A stretch of DNA of 64,000 nt from NCBI GenBank assembly GCA_900539695.1, contig UQDG01000002.1:105230-169229 (forward strand). Reading direction: 5' to 3'. A model generated the notes under the pieces. That model had not been told where the DNA came from. It was given only the letters and a program-made list of their open reading frames with translations, and ran no database searches. The translations under genes were made by a program, and so were the position numbers. Below are positions 41,614-51,148 of the stretch, piece after piece (the stretch's first letter is position 1; each line of letters opens with the position of its first letter). Origin of the DNA: an uncultured Oscillospiraceae bacterium. GTDB taxonomy: Bacteria > Bacillota > Clostridia > Oscillospirales > Ruminococcaceae.

Positions 41614-44600
41614 ATGCTCACATTCATTTTAGGCCCCTCCGGCAGCGGGAAATCCCGGCGGATGCTGGCCGAGCTGCGCACCCGCGCCGAAAACGGCCAG
41701 CGCAGCCTGCTCATCGTGCCGGAACAGTTCACCTCCTCCACCGAGGGGACGCTCTACCATATTTTGGGCGACAGCCTGTCCGCCTACGTGGAAAGCTACT
41801 CCTTCACCTCGCTGGCGGAAGCACTGCTGCGCCGTTACGGCGGTGCGGCCGTGGAGACCCTGAGCGAAGCCGGCCGTGCCCTGCTGGTGCGCCGTGCGGC
41901 GGACAGCCTACTGGACAAAGTCGTCTACTACAACCGCCAGCGCCGCAGCGCCGCTTTTTGCGAGAAAGCCGCCCAGACCATCGAGGAACTGAAAAGTGCC
42001 GGCATCACCCCCGACCAGCTGGCCGCCTATGCCCGCCTGCCGGGGGCTGACCGGGAAAAACTGGAAGAACTTTCGCTGATCTACGGCTCCTACGAGGCCC
42101 AGCTGGCCCAGACGGCCATGGATCCCGGCGACCGCCAACAGCTGGCGGCGCAGATGCTGGATGCCAGCTTTTTTGCGGGCCGCGCCGTGTACATGGATGA
42201 GTTTGATACCTTCAACGCGCCCAAACGCGCCCTGCTGGCTGCCATGCTGCCGGTGGCGGATGTGACCGTCTGCCTGTGCTGCGATGGCGAACAGGACACC
42301 GCCGGGGGCATGGGGCTGTTCAGCGGCGTGCAGCGGGTGATTGCCGGCTTAAAGCGGATGGCCGCCGATGCCAACGTGCCCACCCGCACGGTAGTTCTGA
42401 CCGAGGACAAGCGCCACGCCGGCGTCCCCGCGCTGGCCGAACTGAACCTGCTGCTGGCCGACCCGACCTATACGCCGGACTGCACGGTGGACCCAGCCGA
42501 CCCGGCCATCGTCTGCTATGCCGCCGCCAGCCGCCAGGCCGAGGCCAAGGCCGTGGCCGCCGCCATCGCCGTCCGTGCCCGCGCCGGAGTGCCCTACAGC
42601 CGCATGGCGGTCATCTGCCGCGACACCGCCGGGTATCTTGGCGCACTGCGGTACGAATTCCGCCTGCAGGGCATCCCGCTGTTTTGCGACGAAGCCACCA
42701 TGCCGGAGAACACCGCCCCCGCCCGCGCCGTGCATGCCGCGCTGGACCTGGCCCGCGGCGGTGTCTCCAGCCGCAGTTTGCTGCGTCTGCTCAAGACCGG
42801 CCTCGTCGACCTGCCGGAACAGCAACAGTGCGCACTGGAAAACTATGCTTACACCTGGCCGTTGCGCGCCGCCGATTGGCGTGAGCCCTTCACCCGCAGC
42901 GCTGCCGGGTACGCGGGCACCGATAAAGAGCAGGACCGCCAGACCTTGGCGGACGCCGAAGCCGCCCGCGCCTTTGTGATGGAGCGGGTCGCAGACTTTC
43001 TGCCCCGCACCAAAAACGTCGGGGCCGCCGCGCTGACCAAACAGCTCTACCTATTTTTACAAGCCCTGGGGGCCGAGGACACCCTCAACGCCCTGGCCGA
43101 AACGCTGCGTGCCCAGGGCCGCCTGCCCGAAGCGGACGAAGTGCTGCGGGAATGGAACGTGGTCATGGGCCTGCTGAACCAGTTGGCCCTGCTGCTGGGG
43201 GACGAAGTGCTCGCCCCCGTCGACTACGCCGAACTGTTCACGCTGCTGCTGCGCACCACCGACATGGGGCATATCCCCCAAAGTCTGGACAGCGTGATCT
43301 TGACCACCGCGGGCCGTATGCGCCTGCCGGAGACCGACGCTGTGTTTGTGGTGGGTCTACTGGAGGGTGAGTTTCCCCAGACGCCCGGCGACCAGGGCCT
43401 TTTGACCCATGCCGACCGCGACTTGATGATCCATCAGGGGGCCGAACTGCCCGACTGTTTTGAAAATAAAGTCCTGCGCGAGGGCATCTGCTTTTACAAG
43501 GCCCTCACGGTGTCGCAGCGGTTCCTTTGGCTCAGCTGGCCCGGTGCCGCCCATGCCGAGGATACTGACCCCGCCAGCGCCGCACTGGCCCCGGTGCTGA
43601 ACCTGCTGCAGGCCCCCTTTGTGCAGCCCACCGCCGCCGAGCTGGCCGCCGCCCCCGCCGCCGCGCTGGATGTGCTGGGCGTGCTGACCCAGGACCCGGC
43701 CCAGAGCGCCGCCGGTGCCGCTGTTCGCACCGCGCTGGACGAAGCCGAAAAGACCGGCGAGCTTTCCACCGGGTACGCCGCCGTGGTACGCATTGCCCAG
43801 GACGACCCCGATGCGCCCACCAAAGTGCAGAACACCGCCGCGCTGGAAAAGCTGCTGGGACGGGAGCTGCGCATCAGTCCCACCCGGTTTGAAAAATACC
43901 AGACCTGCCCCTTCGGCTACTTTTTGCAGTACATTCTGCGGGCCGCACCGCGCCAAAAGGCCGAGCTGGCCCCCAACATCAGCGGCACGCTGACCCACTG
44001 GGTGCTGGAAAACGCCCTGCGCCGCCAGGGCGCCGCCTTTAAGGACCTGACGCCTGAGGAATTGCAGGCCCTTGTGGACAGTCTGGTGGACGAGTACGTT
44101 ACCGCCAATCTGCCCGGCGCCACCGTGCGCATGCAGTATTTAGTGGAGCGCATCCGCCGTAACCTCGTTAACCTGCTGGGGTTCATCCAGCGGGACCTGC
44201 GCCAGTCGGGCTTTCAGCCGGTGGCCTTTGAGCTGCGCATCGATGACCGTCCCGGCGACGACCCCGACGCCCCGCGCATCGAGCCGGTGCGCCTGGATGA
44301 CGGGGCAGGGCATACCATCCGCGTGGTGGGCACCGTCGACCGCGTGGACGCCATGCCGCTGCCCGGCGACGGCCGCACTTACCTGCGGGTGGTGGACTAC
44401 AAGACCGGCGGCAAGGACTTCCAGCTCAAAGAAGTCTACTGCGGGCTGGACTGCCAGATGCTTTTGTATCTGTTTACGCTGGAACGCAACGGCGATTCGC
44501 TGTTCCCGGCCCCTGCCGCCGCCGGCGTAGAATACCTGCTGGCTGACCCTGCACCCGAGAGCGTGCCCCGGCAGGAAGTATCCGGCGAAGAGGCCGACCT

Positions 44601-44958
44601 GCAGCCCACCTACCCGCTGAACGGCCTGCTTTTGGATAATGAGAGTATCTACCGCGCCATGGACACCAGAGGGACAGGGGAGTTTGTGCCGCTGAATTTC
44701 AGCGCCAAGACCGGACGCATCACCAACAGCAAGGGGAGGCTGGCCGACGAAGCCAAGCTGCGGCGCATCCGCGACCACCTGGACGGCCTGCTGACCCAAA
44801 TGGCGCAGGATTTGTACAGCGGCGAGATCGACGCCAAACCGCTGTGTTCCGGTGCCCGCAGCCCCTGCACCTACTGCGAGTTCCGCATGGCCTGCCGCCA
44901 CCGGGACGGCGAGCACGAGCGCACTCCCGCCGTGCCGGACGAACCTTTTGAAGAATGA
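41614..44958 (+). CDS. addB: ATP-dependent helicase/deoxyribonuclease subunit B
   Basis: The ATG at 41614, after AAAGGAAC, gives 1114 residues. The N-terminus has the Walker A loop ILGPSGSGKSRRM (P-loop, AddB type), and the C-terminal RecB-type nuclease has FEKYQTCPFGYFLQYIL and the [4Fe-4S] cysteines CSGARSPCTYCEFRMAC plus the earlier Cys, with VVDYKTGGKDF as nuclease motif. AddB with AddA unwinds and degrades DNA ends to start recombinational repair. It overlaps the end of spoIIR only by its upstream region and is followed by addA 21 bases later. Confidence 0.96.
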   Translation: MLTFILGPSGSGKSRRMLAELRTRAENGQRSLLIVPEQFTSSTEGTLYHILGDSLSAYVESYSFTSLAEALLRRYGGAAVETLSEAGRALLVRRAADSLLDKVVYYNRQRRSAAFCEKAAQTIEELKSAGITPDQLAAYARLPGADREKLEELSLIYGSYEAQLAQTAMDPGDRQQLAAQMLDASFFAGRAVYMDEFDTFNAPKRALLAAMLPVADVTVCLCCDGEQDTAGGMGLFSGVQRVIAGLKRMAADANVPTRTVVLTEDKRHAGVPALAELNLLLADPTYTPDCTVDPADPAIVCYAAASRQAEAKAVAAAIAVRARAGVPYSRMAVICRDTAGYLGALRYEFRLQGIPLFCDEATMPENTAPARAVHAALDLARGGVSSRSLLRLLKTGLVDLPEQQQCALENYAYTWPLRAADWREPFTRSAAGYAGTDKEQDRQTLADAEAARAFVMERVADFLPRTKNVGAAALTKQLYLFLQALGAEDTLNALAETLRAQGRLPEADEVLREWNVVMGLLNQLALLLGDEVLAPVDYAELFTLLLRTTDMGHIPQSLDSVILTTAGRMRLPETDAVFVVGLLEGEFPQTPGDQGLLTHADRDLMIHQGAELPDCFENKVLREGICFYKALTVSQRFLWLSWPGAAHAEDTDPASAALAPVLNLLQAPFVQPTAAELAAAPAAALDVLGVLTQDPAQSAAGAAVRTALDEAEKTGELSTGYAAVVRIAQDDPDAPTKVQNTAALEKLLGRELRISPTRFEKYQTCPFGYFLQYILRAAPRQKAELAPNISGTLTHWVLENALRRQGAAFKDLTPEELQALVDSLVDEYVTANLPGATVRMQYLVERIRRNLVNLLGFIQRDLRQSGFQPVAFELRIDDRPGDDPDAPRIEPVRLDDGAGHTIRVVGTVDRVDAMPLPGDGRTYLRVVDYKTGGKDFQLKEVYCGLDCQMLLYLFTLERNGDSLFPAPAAAGVEYLLADPAPESVPRQEVSGEEADLQPTYPLNGLLLDNESIYRAMDTRGTGEFVPLNFSAKTGRITNSKGRLADEAKLRRIRDHLDGLLTQMAQDLYSGEIDAKPLCSGARSPCTYCEFRMACRHRDGEHERTPAVPDEPFEE

Positions 44959-44979
44959 CGAGAACGAGGAAGCTGGCCT

Positions 44980-47900
44980 ATGCCTGAATCTGCCAAGATA
45001 CAATTTACCCCCGCCCAATCGGCCGCCATTACGGCCCGGGGCGGCAGTTTGCTGGTGTCGGCGGCCGCCGGTTCCGGCAAGACCCGCGTGTTGGTCGAGC
45101 GGGTGGTGGGCCTCATCACCGACCCGATCCACCCCGTGGAGGCCGACAGCCTGCTTATCATGACCTTTACCAACGCAGCCGCCGCCAAACTGCGGGCGGA
45201 CATCACCACCCGCCTGGCCGAGGAAGTGCGCGCCCACCCCGGAGACATACGCCTGCGCCGCCAGCAATTGCTGTTGCAGCGGGCAGCCATCGGCACGGTG
45301 GATGCCTTCTGCCTGCATTTTGTGCAGCAGCACTTTGCCGCGCTGGATGTGCCGCCGGACTTTACCACCGCCGAGGAAGCTGAGCTGGCCCGCATTGAGC
45401 AGGAGACACTTTCCGCCGTTTTGGAATCGGCCTACACCGATGCAGATTTCCGCGCCTTTGCGGACCTCTACGACCGGGGCCGCACCGACAATACCGCCGG
45501 CAACGCCGTGCTGGAGCTGTACCATTTCAGCCGTGCTCTGCCCCACCCGGCCGAGGTGCTGCAGCAGTTTGCCGCCATGTGGCAGCAGGACACCCCGCCC
45601 CAGGACACCCCCTGGGGGCAGAATCTGCTGGCTATCTCTTTGCAGCGCGCTCAGGGTGCCCGCGCCTTGCTGCAGGCTGCGGCCCGCACCGCCGCCAAAG
45701 ACGAAGCCGCCGACTTTGCCTACACCGCCGTTTTGCAGGAGGATGCCGACCGCGTGACCTGGCTGTGCCAGGTACTTGAGAAAGGCGATTGGGATAAATC
45801 CGTGGCCGCGCTGGGCGAGTTCGACACCGCCTGGCGGCGGGCCGGGCGCATCAAGGGCGGCAAGAACGGCAACCCCTGCGCCTTTGCGGCCAGTGAGCTG
45901 CGCGCCCGCGCCAAAAAGCAGATCGAAAGCCTGCGCACCGACTTTTTGCTGTGTACCGGCGAGGAATACGCTGCTGACCGCCGCCGCGCCGCGCCCCTGG
46001 TGGACGCGCTGGTGCGGGTGACTCAGCAGTTCGCCGATGCCTGCTTTGCCGCCAAGTGCGAAGAAAAGCTGCTGGACTACGCCGATTTCGAGCACCTGAC
46101 GCTGGACCTGCTGCTGACGCCCGACAACCAGCGCACACCGCTGTGCCGCACCGTCAGCAGCCACTACTCGGCCGTGCTGGTGGACGAGTATCAGGACACC
46201 AACGCCTTACAGGATGCCATCTACTTTGCGCTGGCTCGGCCGGAAGGGGACAACCTCTTCTTCGTCGGCGACATCAAGCAGAGCATCTACCGCTTCCGCC
46301 AGGCCGACCCGCAGGTGTTTGTGGACAAACAGCAGCGCTGGCAGGCTTACCCCCAGCCCGCACCGCAGCCTGCCTCGCTGGCACTGGATGCCAACTTCCG
46401 CAGTGCGCCGGGGGTCATTGCAGGCATCAACTATCTGTTTGAGGTGTTCTTCTCTCAAGGCTTGGGCGGCGTTGCCTACGGCGACGGCCAGCGCCTTGTG
46501 GTGGGCAGCAAAACTACCGATTACCGCGGCTTCTGCGAGGTCGATGTCATTGACGGTGCCGGGGCCGAGGGGGACGCCGCCGCCATTGCCGCCCGCATCC
46601 GGGAGATGATGGCCGAGGGTTTTGTCGTGCGCGACAAGACCGGCCAGCGCCCCTGCCGCTACGATGATTTCTGCATTTTGCTGCGCGGGCGCGGCGATTT
46701 TGCCGTGTACGAAGCCGCCCTGCGCACTGCGGGTATCCCCGTGTTTGCCGATACGGCTGCGGACCTGCTGGACGAGCCCCACATCCGCCCCTTTGCGGCG
46801 CTGCTGCGGGTCATCGACAACCCCGCCCAGGACATTCCTCTGGCGGCGGTGCTGCTCAGCCCCATGTTCCCGTACACCGCCGACGATCTGGTCACCCTGC
46901 GCGGTGCCTGCCCCGAGGGCAGTTTGTACGGCGCGGTGCTGTACGGCGGCCAGCCCCGGTTTGCGCCGTTTTTGGAAACGCTGGCCGAGTTCCGCCGCCT
47001 GGCCTGCACCCTGCCGGTGGACGCGCTGTTGGAGGAACTTTTGGCGCGCACCGGGTACTTAGCCGCCGTGGGGGCCCTGCCTGAGGGTGCCCGCTGCCGG
47101 GAGGACCTGCAATCCTTCTGCGCCTGGGCGGCTTCTGCCGGGCGCACCGGCCTGCCGGGGGTTATCCGCGCCATGGATGCCGCCCGGCAAAACGGCGGCC
47201 TGACCCAAAACACCGGCGGTCAAACCCGGCCGGGCTGCGTCAGCATCATGACGGTGCACCGCTCCAAAGGGTTGGAGTTCCCGGTGGTCTTTGTGGCCAA
47301 CACCTCCCACCAGTTCAACCAGAGCGACGCCATCCGCCCAGTGCTGACCCACAGCAGGCTGGGCGTGGGCGTCATGCTGCGGGCGGGCAGCACCGCCAAG
47401 CGGTACAAAACGCTGCCCTACGCCGCGCTGGCCCAGGCCATCCGCACCGAAACGCTGAGCGAGGAGATGCGCGTTTTGTACGTGGCGCTGACCCGCGCCC
47501 AGGATGCGCTGATTATCACGATACCGCTGAAAAAGGCAGCCAGCTCGCTGAAAACACCCGCCCTCTGCGCCCACGCCGAGGCCACCGGCCCCGAAGCCAT
47601 GCAGGGCATGTCCAGCTGGGCGGGCTGGCTGCTGACCGCCGTGCTGCTGCACCCCAGCAGTGACGCGCTGTGGGCCTACACCGGCCTGCTGCCCCACTAC
47701 CTGCCCACCCGCATACCGCTTACTATAAAGGTATTGCCTGCGCCCGAGGCGGCCCCCGCGCCGGAACCGGCCCCCGCGCCCGCGCCGGACGAAGCCCTGC
47801 TGGACACCCTGCGCCAAAGCTTTGCCTGGCGCAGCCCCCGCGCCCCGCTGCAAAAGATCCCGGCCAAGGTCAGCGTCAGCGCCGTGGCCCACGCTGCGCG

Positions 47901-48474
47901 GCCTGTGGCGCTGGAGCGCCCTGCCTTTTTGCAAAAAACCGGCATGACCGGGGCCGAGCGCGGCACCGCCATCCACGCCTTTATGCAGAGCGTCCCCTTC
48001 GACGGCACCGCACCCGACCTGGACGCCGAGGTGCAGCGCCAGATCGATGCCCGCCTGCTGGATGCAGGCTTGGCCGACAAACTGGACCTGGACCGCGTGC
48101 GCCCGTTTTTTGAAAGTGCTGTCTGGCGGCGCATCCGCCACGCCAGGGCCGTACTGCGGGAGGAACCGTTCATCACCGCCCTGCCCGCTGCGCAGATCAC
48201 CCCCGAAGCAGGGGAGTGCGAGGCTGAGGTGCTGGTGCAGGGCATTGCCGACCTGGTGCTGGTCTATGACGACCACGCCGAAATTTTGGACTACAAGACC
48301 GACCGCAGCCGCGATGCTGCCTTTTATATAAAGGAATACGCCGCGCAATTGCAGCTGTACCGCCGCGCTTTTGCCCAGCGTTTGGCTGTGCCGGTAACCA
48401 AATTGACCATCTACAGCTTTACTTTGGGGGAGGAGATCGACATTCCTCTCCAAGCAACGCAAAAAAATTTGTAA
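44980..48474 (+). CDS. addA: ATP-dependent helicase/nuclease subunit A
   Basis: The 1164-residue UvrD-type helicase has Walker A GSLLVSAAAGSGKTRVLVER, Walker B SAVLVDEYQDTNALQ, the IIMTFTNAAAAKLRADI box, MTVHRSKGLEFPVVF, LYVALTRAQD, and a C-terminal nuclease with the motif EILDYKTDR. It is the motor and 5'-cutting subunit of AddAB. A Pro/Ala-rich linker near 920-935 joins the parts. GAGGA lies before the ATG. A terminator hairpin and the rpmG promoter follow. Confidence 0.97.
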   Translation: MPESAKIQFTPAQSAAITARGGSLLVSAAAGSGKTRVLVERVVGLITDPIHPVEADSLLIMTFTNAAAAKLRADITTRLAEEVRAHPGDIRLRRQQLLLQRAAIGTVDAFCLHFVQQHFAALDVPPDFTTAEEAELARIEQETLSAVLESAYTDADFRAFADLYDRGRTDNTAGNAVLELYHFSRALPHPAEVLQQFAAMWQQDTPPQDTPWGQNLLAISLQRAQGARALLQAAARTAAKDEAADFAYTAVLQEDADRVTWLCQVLEKGDWDKSVAALGEFDTAWRRAGRIKGGKNGNPCAFAASELRARAKKQIESLRTDFLLCTGEEYAADRRRAAPLVDALVRVTQQFADACFAAKCEEKLLDYADFEHLTLDLLLTPDNQRTPLCRTVSSHYSAVLVDEYQDTNALQDAIYFALARPEGDNLFFVGDIKQSIYRFRQADPQVFVDKQQRWQAYPQPAPQPASLALDANFRSAPGVIAGINYLFEVFFSQGLGGVAYGDGQRLVVGSKTTDYRGFCEVDVIDGAGAEGDAAAIAARIREMMAEGFVVRDKTGQRPCRYDDFCILLRGRGDFAVYEAALRTAGIPVFADTAADLLDEPHIRPFAALLRVIDNPAQDIPLAAVLLSPMFPYTADDLVTLRGACPEGSLYGAVLYGGQPRFAPFLETLAEFRRLACTLPVDALLEELLARTGYLAAVGALPEGARCREDLQSFCAWAASAGRTGLPGVIRAMDAARQNGGLTQNTGGQTRPGCVSIMTVHRSKGLEFPVVFVANTSHQFNQSDAIRPVLTHSRLGVGVMLRAGSTAKRYKTLPYAALAQAIRTETLSEEMRVLYVALTRAQDALIITIPLKKAASSLKTPALCAHAEATGPEAMQGMSSWAGWLLTAVLLHPSSDALWAYTGLLPHYLPTRIPLTIKVLPAPEAAPAPEPAPAPAPDEALLDTLRQSFAWRSPRAPLQKIPAKVSVSAVAHAARPVALERPAFLQKTGMTGAERGTAIHAFMQSVPFDGTAPDLDAEVQRQIDARLLDAGLADKLDLDRVRPFFESAVWRRIRHARAVLREEPFITALPAAQITPEAGECEAEVLVQGIADLVLVYDDHAEILDYKTDRSRDAAFYIKEYAAQLQLYRRAFAQRLAVPVTKLTIYSFTLGEEIDIPLQATQKNL

Positions 48475-48480
48475 ATTCTC

Positions 48481-48509
48481 TTGACGTAAACCCGCAGTTG
48501 TGGTACTAT
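48481..48509 (+). promoter_or_regulatory. Promoter of the rpmG-secE-nusG-ribosomal operon
   Basis: TTGACG (48481-48486) and TACTAT (48504-48509) with 17-base spacing. The -10 lies in the loop of the hairpin listed next, so new transcripts start after its left arm. Confidence 0.75.
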
Positions 48510-48539
48510 AGTAACACCTCTTTTGCGGGTTTATTTTTT
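48487..48539 (+). terminator. Terminator of addA that encloses the next promoter
   Basis: A perfect 10-bp stem (48487-48496 with 48524-48533) with a 27-base loop is followed by TTTTTT. Only transcripts coming from addA contain both arms. Confidence 0.7.
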
Positions 48540-48608
48540 ATGCCCATTTTCGCGGGCAGCCTGCAAGCGCGAGGGAGGCTTATTAACCGATAATGGAGGT
48601 GCCGAACA

Positions 48609-48758
48609 ATGACTGTCAAGATCACCCTGGCTTGCACCGAGTGCAAGCAGCGCAACTACAACAAGGAGAAGAACAAGAAGAATTCTCCTGATCGTCTTGA
48701 GATGAAGAAGTATTGCCGTTTCTGCAAGAAGCATACCCTTCACCGCGAAACCAAGTGA
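48609..48758 (+). CDS. rpmG: 50S ribosomal protein L33
   Basis: ATG at 48609 to TGA at 48756-48758 encodes 49 residues starting [18 protein letters not shown] and containing CRFCKKH, so both CxxC pairs of the zinc-binding form are intact. It follows GGAGGTG. It begins the classical rpmG-secE-nusG cluster. It was too short to be listed by size-limited gene calls but is unambiguous. Confidence 0.95.
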   Translation: MTVKITLACTECKQRNYNKEKNKKNSPDRLEMKKYCRFCKKHTLHRETK

Positions 48759-48774
48759 GGATAGGAGCTTAGAG

Positions 48775-49050
48775 ATGGCAGACAAAAAAGCGGTTAACAC
48801 CGCAGCCCAGGCTCAAAGCGACAAGACCAAGAAAACTTCGTTTTTTGGCAAGGTCAAGAACTTTTTCAAAGGCATCGGCAAGTATTTTAAGGATACTAAA
48901 GGCGAGTTGAAAAAGGTCGTATGGCCCAGCAAAGCCGATGTAAAGACCAACACCATCACGGTGCTCGTGGTCGTGCTGGTCGCAGCTGTCGTGCTGATCC
49001 TGCTGGATCTCATCTTCGGCGGCGCCATCCATCTGATGATCGGCGCCTGA
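48775..49050 (+). CDS. secE: Preprotein translocase subunit SecE
   Basis: The 91 residues have a Lys-rich cytoplasmic N-terminus, an amphipathic helix with FKGIGKYFKDTKGELKKVVW, the conserved KKVVWPS turn, and one membrane helix (about 60-85). This is the single-helix SecE of Gram-positive bacteria, which clamps SecY. It lies 16 bases after rpmG and 24 bases before nusG. Confidence 0.96.
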   Translation: MADKKAVNTAAQAQSDKTKKTSFFGKVKNFFKGIGKYFKDTKGELKKVVWPSKADVKTNTITVLVVVLVAAVVLILLDLIFGGAIHLMIGA

Positions 49051-49074
49051 GCGCTTTAAGCGGAGGCAAAGACC

Positions 49075-49614
49075 ATGGCTGAACAAGCATCCTGGTATGT
49101 AGTCCATACCTATTCCGGTTACGAAAACAAAGTAGCCCAGGACCTGATGACGATGGTAGAAAACCGCCGCATCCAGGACCTGATCTGCGATGTCAAGGTC
49201 CCCACCGAGACCGTCCTGGAAGAAGTCCTGGACAAGCGCGGCAACAAGACCGGCGAAAAAGAGGTGCAGCGCAAGCTGTATCCCGGTTACGTTTTCGTCA
49301 AAATGGTCATGAACGACAGCACCTGGTACATCGTGCGCAATACCCGCGGCTGCACCGGTTTTGTCGGCCCTGAATCCAAGCCTGAGCCCCTGAGCGAGGC
49401 TGAGGTTGCCAAAATGGGCGTTGAGACCACGGCCGAGCTTACGGTCGACTACAAGGTCGGCGATACGGTGGAGATCACCGCCGGCCCGATGGAAGGTTCC
49501 GTCGGTACTGTCGAGGAGATCGACATTCCCGCGCGCAAGGTGCGCGTAAAAATCACCATGTTTGGCCGCGAGCTGCCCGCAGAACTGGAGCTGCATCAGG
49601 TCAAACTGTTCTGA
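49075..49614 (+). CDS. nusG: Transcription termination/antitermination protein NusG
   Basis: The 179 residues have the NGN domain with SWYVVHTYSGYENKVAQDL, LYPGYVFVKMVMNDSTWYIV and RNTRGCTGFVG, then a C-terminal KOW domain with VGDTVEITAGPMEGSVGTVE. NusG binds RNA polymerase and Rho or ribosomes. A 150-base leader with a hairpin separates it from rplK. Confidence 0.97.
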   Translation: MAEQASWYVVHTYSGYENKVAQDLMTMVENRRIQDLICDVKVPTETVLEEVLDKRGNKTGEKEVQRKLYPGYVFVKMVMNDSTWYIVRNTRGCTGFVGPESKPEPLSEAEVAKMGVETTAELTVDYKVGDTVEITAGPMEGSVGTVEEIDIPARKVRVKITMFGRELPAELELHQVKLF

Positions 49615-49684
49615 TATAAATCAGAACATCGCAATTTCCGGTAGAGACCGCGAACAGGCTTTGGCCTGGGGTACGGTTTTTATA

Positions 49685-49707
49685 GGGCGTGCGGAGGTCG
49701 CACGCCC
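49685..49707 (+). promoter_or_regulatory. Hairpin in the rplK leader
   Basis: GGGCGTGCG (49685-49693) and CGCACGCCC (49699-49707) form a perfect 9-bp stem with a GAGGT loop, without a T-run. It may take part in L1 or L11 feedback on the operon, but this is inference. Confidence 0.5.
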
Positions 49708-49764
49708 GTGGGAGGTCTGCACCGCAGGCCGCAACTCACCACAAAATTTGGAGGTGCAAGTATT

Positions 49765-50190
49765 ATGGCACAGAAAATCACTGGCTACATCAAGCTGCAA
49801 ATCCCCGCCGGCAAGGCAACTCCGGCTCCCCCTGTTGGTCCTGCCCTGGGCCAGAAGGGCGTTAACATCATGGCCTTCACCAAAGAGTTCAACGAGCGTA
49901 CCAAGAACCAGATGGGCATGATCATCCCCGTTGTCATCACCGTTTATGCTGACCGCTCCTTCAGCTTCATCACCAAGACTCCTCCGGCTCCCGTTCTGAT
50001 CAAGAAGGCTGCCGGCATCGACACTGCTTCCGGCGTGCCCAACAAGAACAAGGTTGGCTCCATCACGCTGGCTCAGGCCGAGGAGATCGCCAAGACCAAG
50101 ATGCCCGACCTGAACGCTGCTTCTCTGGAAGCTGCTGTCAGCATGATCAAGGGCACCGCCCGCAGCATGGGCGTTACCGTTGAGGGTTGA
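49765..50190 (+). CDS. rplK: 50S ribosomal protein L11
   Basis: The ATG at 49765 follows GGAGGTG and gives 141 residues; an upstream in-frame start is not supported. The protein has [20 protein letters not shown] and [17 protein letters not shown], typical of the L11 N-terminal domain, and a C-terminal rRNA-binding domain. Its lysines are targets of PrmA, also encoded in this window (7854). rplA follows 18 bases later. Confidence 0.98.
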   Translation: MAQKITGYIKLQIPAGKATPAPPVGPALGQKGVNIMAFTKEFNERTKNQMGMIIPVVITVYADRSFSFITKTPPAPVLIKKAAGIDTASGVPNKNKVGSITLAQAEEIAKTKMPDLNAASLEAAVSMIKGTARSMGVTVEG

Positions 50191-50208
50191 ACAGGAGGGG
50201 AATAAGCA

Positions 50209-50901
50209 ATGAAACACGGCAAGAAGTATACCGACGCTGCTAAGCTGATCGAGAGCAGCAAGACTTATGATCCTAGCGAGGCCCTGGAGCTGTGCTGCAA
50301 GACCGCTACCGCTAAGTTCGACGAGACCGTTGAGCTGCACGTCCGCCTGGGCGTTGACAGCCGCCACGCTGACCAGCAGGTCCGCGGCGCTGTTGTCCTG
50401 CCCAACGGCACCGGCAAGAACGTTCGCGTTATCGCTATCGCCAAGGGCGATGCTGCCAAGGCCGCTGAGGCTGCAGGCGCACAGGAGGTCGGCGATGATG
50501 AGCTGATCGCCAAGATCGCCGGCGGCTACCTGGACTTCGACGTCCTGGTCACCACCCCCGACATGATGGGCCGCGTTGGCCGTCTCGGTAAGGTCCTGGG
50601 CCCCCGCGGCCTGATGCCGAACCCCAAGGCCGGTACCGTTGCTCCCGACCTGGGCAAGGCTGTTTCCGAGGCCAAGGCTGGTAAGATCGAGTACCGTCTG
50701 GACAAGCAGAACATCATCCATGTGCCCATCGGCAAGGCCTCTTTCGGCGCCGAGAAGCTGATGACCAACCTGGACACCGTCCTGGATGCCATCGCCAAGG
50801 CTAAGCCCGCCGCCGCCAAGGGCCAGTACTTCAAGAGCGCAACCATCGCCACCACCATGGGCCCCGGCGTCCGCGTTGCCACCAACAAGTACGGTGTCTA
50901 A
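50209..50901 (+). CDS. rplA: 50S ribosomal protein L1
   Basis: The 230-residue protein has [40 protein letters not shown] and [20 protein letters not shown], all L1 signatures. L1 forms the mobile L1 stalk and also represses its own operon by binding the mRNA leader. AGGAGGG precedes the ATG. A promoter and leader for rplJ lie right after the stop. Confidence 0.98.
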   Translation: MKHGKKYTDAAKLIESSKTYDPSEALELCCKTATAKFDETVELHVRLGVDSRHADQQVRGAVVLPNGTGKNVRVIAIAKGDAAKAAEAAGAQEVGDDELIAKIAGGYLDFDVLVTTPDMMGRVGRLGKVLGPRGLMPNPKAGTVAPDLGKAVSEAKAGKIEYRLDKQNIIHVPIGKASFGAEKLMTNLDTVLDAIAKAKPAAAKGQYFKSATIATTMGPGVRVATNKYGV

Positions 50902-50928
50902 TTTTTCAGGTTTTACTGAGAAAAGCTA

Positions 50929-50957
50929 TTGACAAACGCACGTTTCTGTGCTATACT
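50929..50957 (+). promoter_or_regulatory. Promoter of rplJ-rplL
   Basis: TTGACA (50929-50934) and TATACT (50952-50957) with 17-base spacing, strong. The spacer is also one arm of a 15-bp inverted repeat with the leader. Confidence 0.8.
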
Positions 50958-50963
50958 AATTAA

Positions 50964-51084
50964 GCTGTTTTTAAGACAGCAGGTGCCGCAAGGCATAATG
51001 AGCGCAAGCTCACCTGCCGAGAAACGTGCGTTTGATTGCAAAGCTATCAAGCCATTTTCCCGGCGACGGGAAGATGGCTTTTTT
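50964..51084 (+). ncRNA. Ribosomal protein L10 leader with attenuator hairpin
   Basis: The 5' leader of rplJ ends in a 13-bp stem (51049-51061 with 51068-51080, one wobble) followed by TTTTCT, and contains the pattern GCAGGTGCCGCAAGGC..GCAAGCTCACCTGC upstream, as in L10 leaders that bind the L10-L12 complex. Binding is expected to favour termination. The start is placed about 7 bases after the -10 box; the exact end is approximate. Confidence 0.7.
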
Positions 51085-51148
51085 CTGTATAATCACAAGA
51101 AAGCCACTTACCGAAACCAATCTGTAAGTGGAATGAGGTGAAATTCAA

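Noticed and set aside
49615-49764. Promoter ahead of rplK
   Set aside because: No convincing -35/-10 pair; the gap looks like an RNA leader within one operon.
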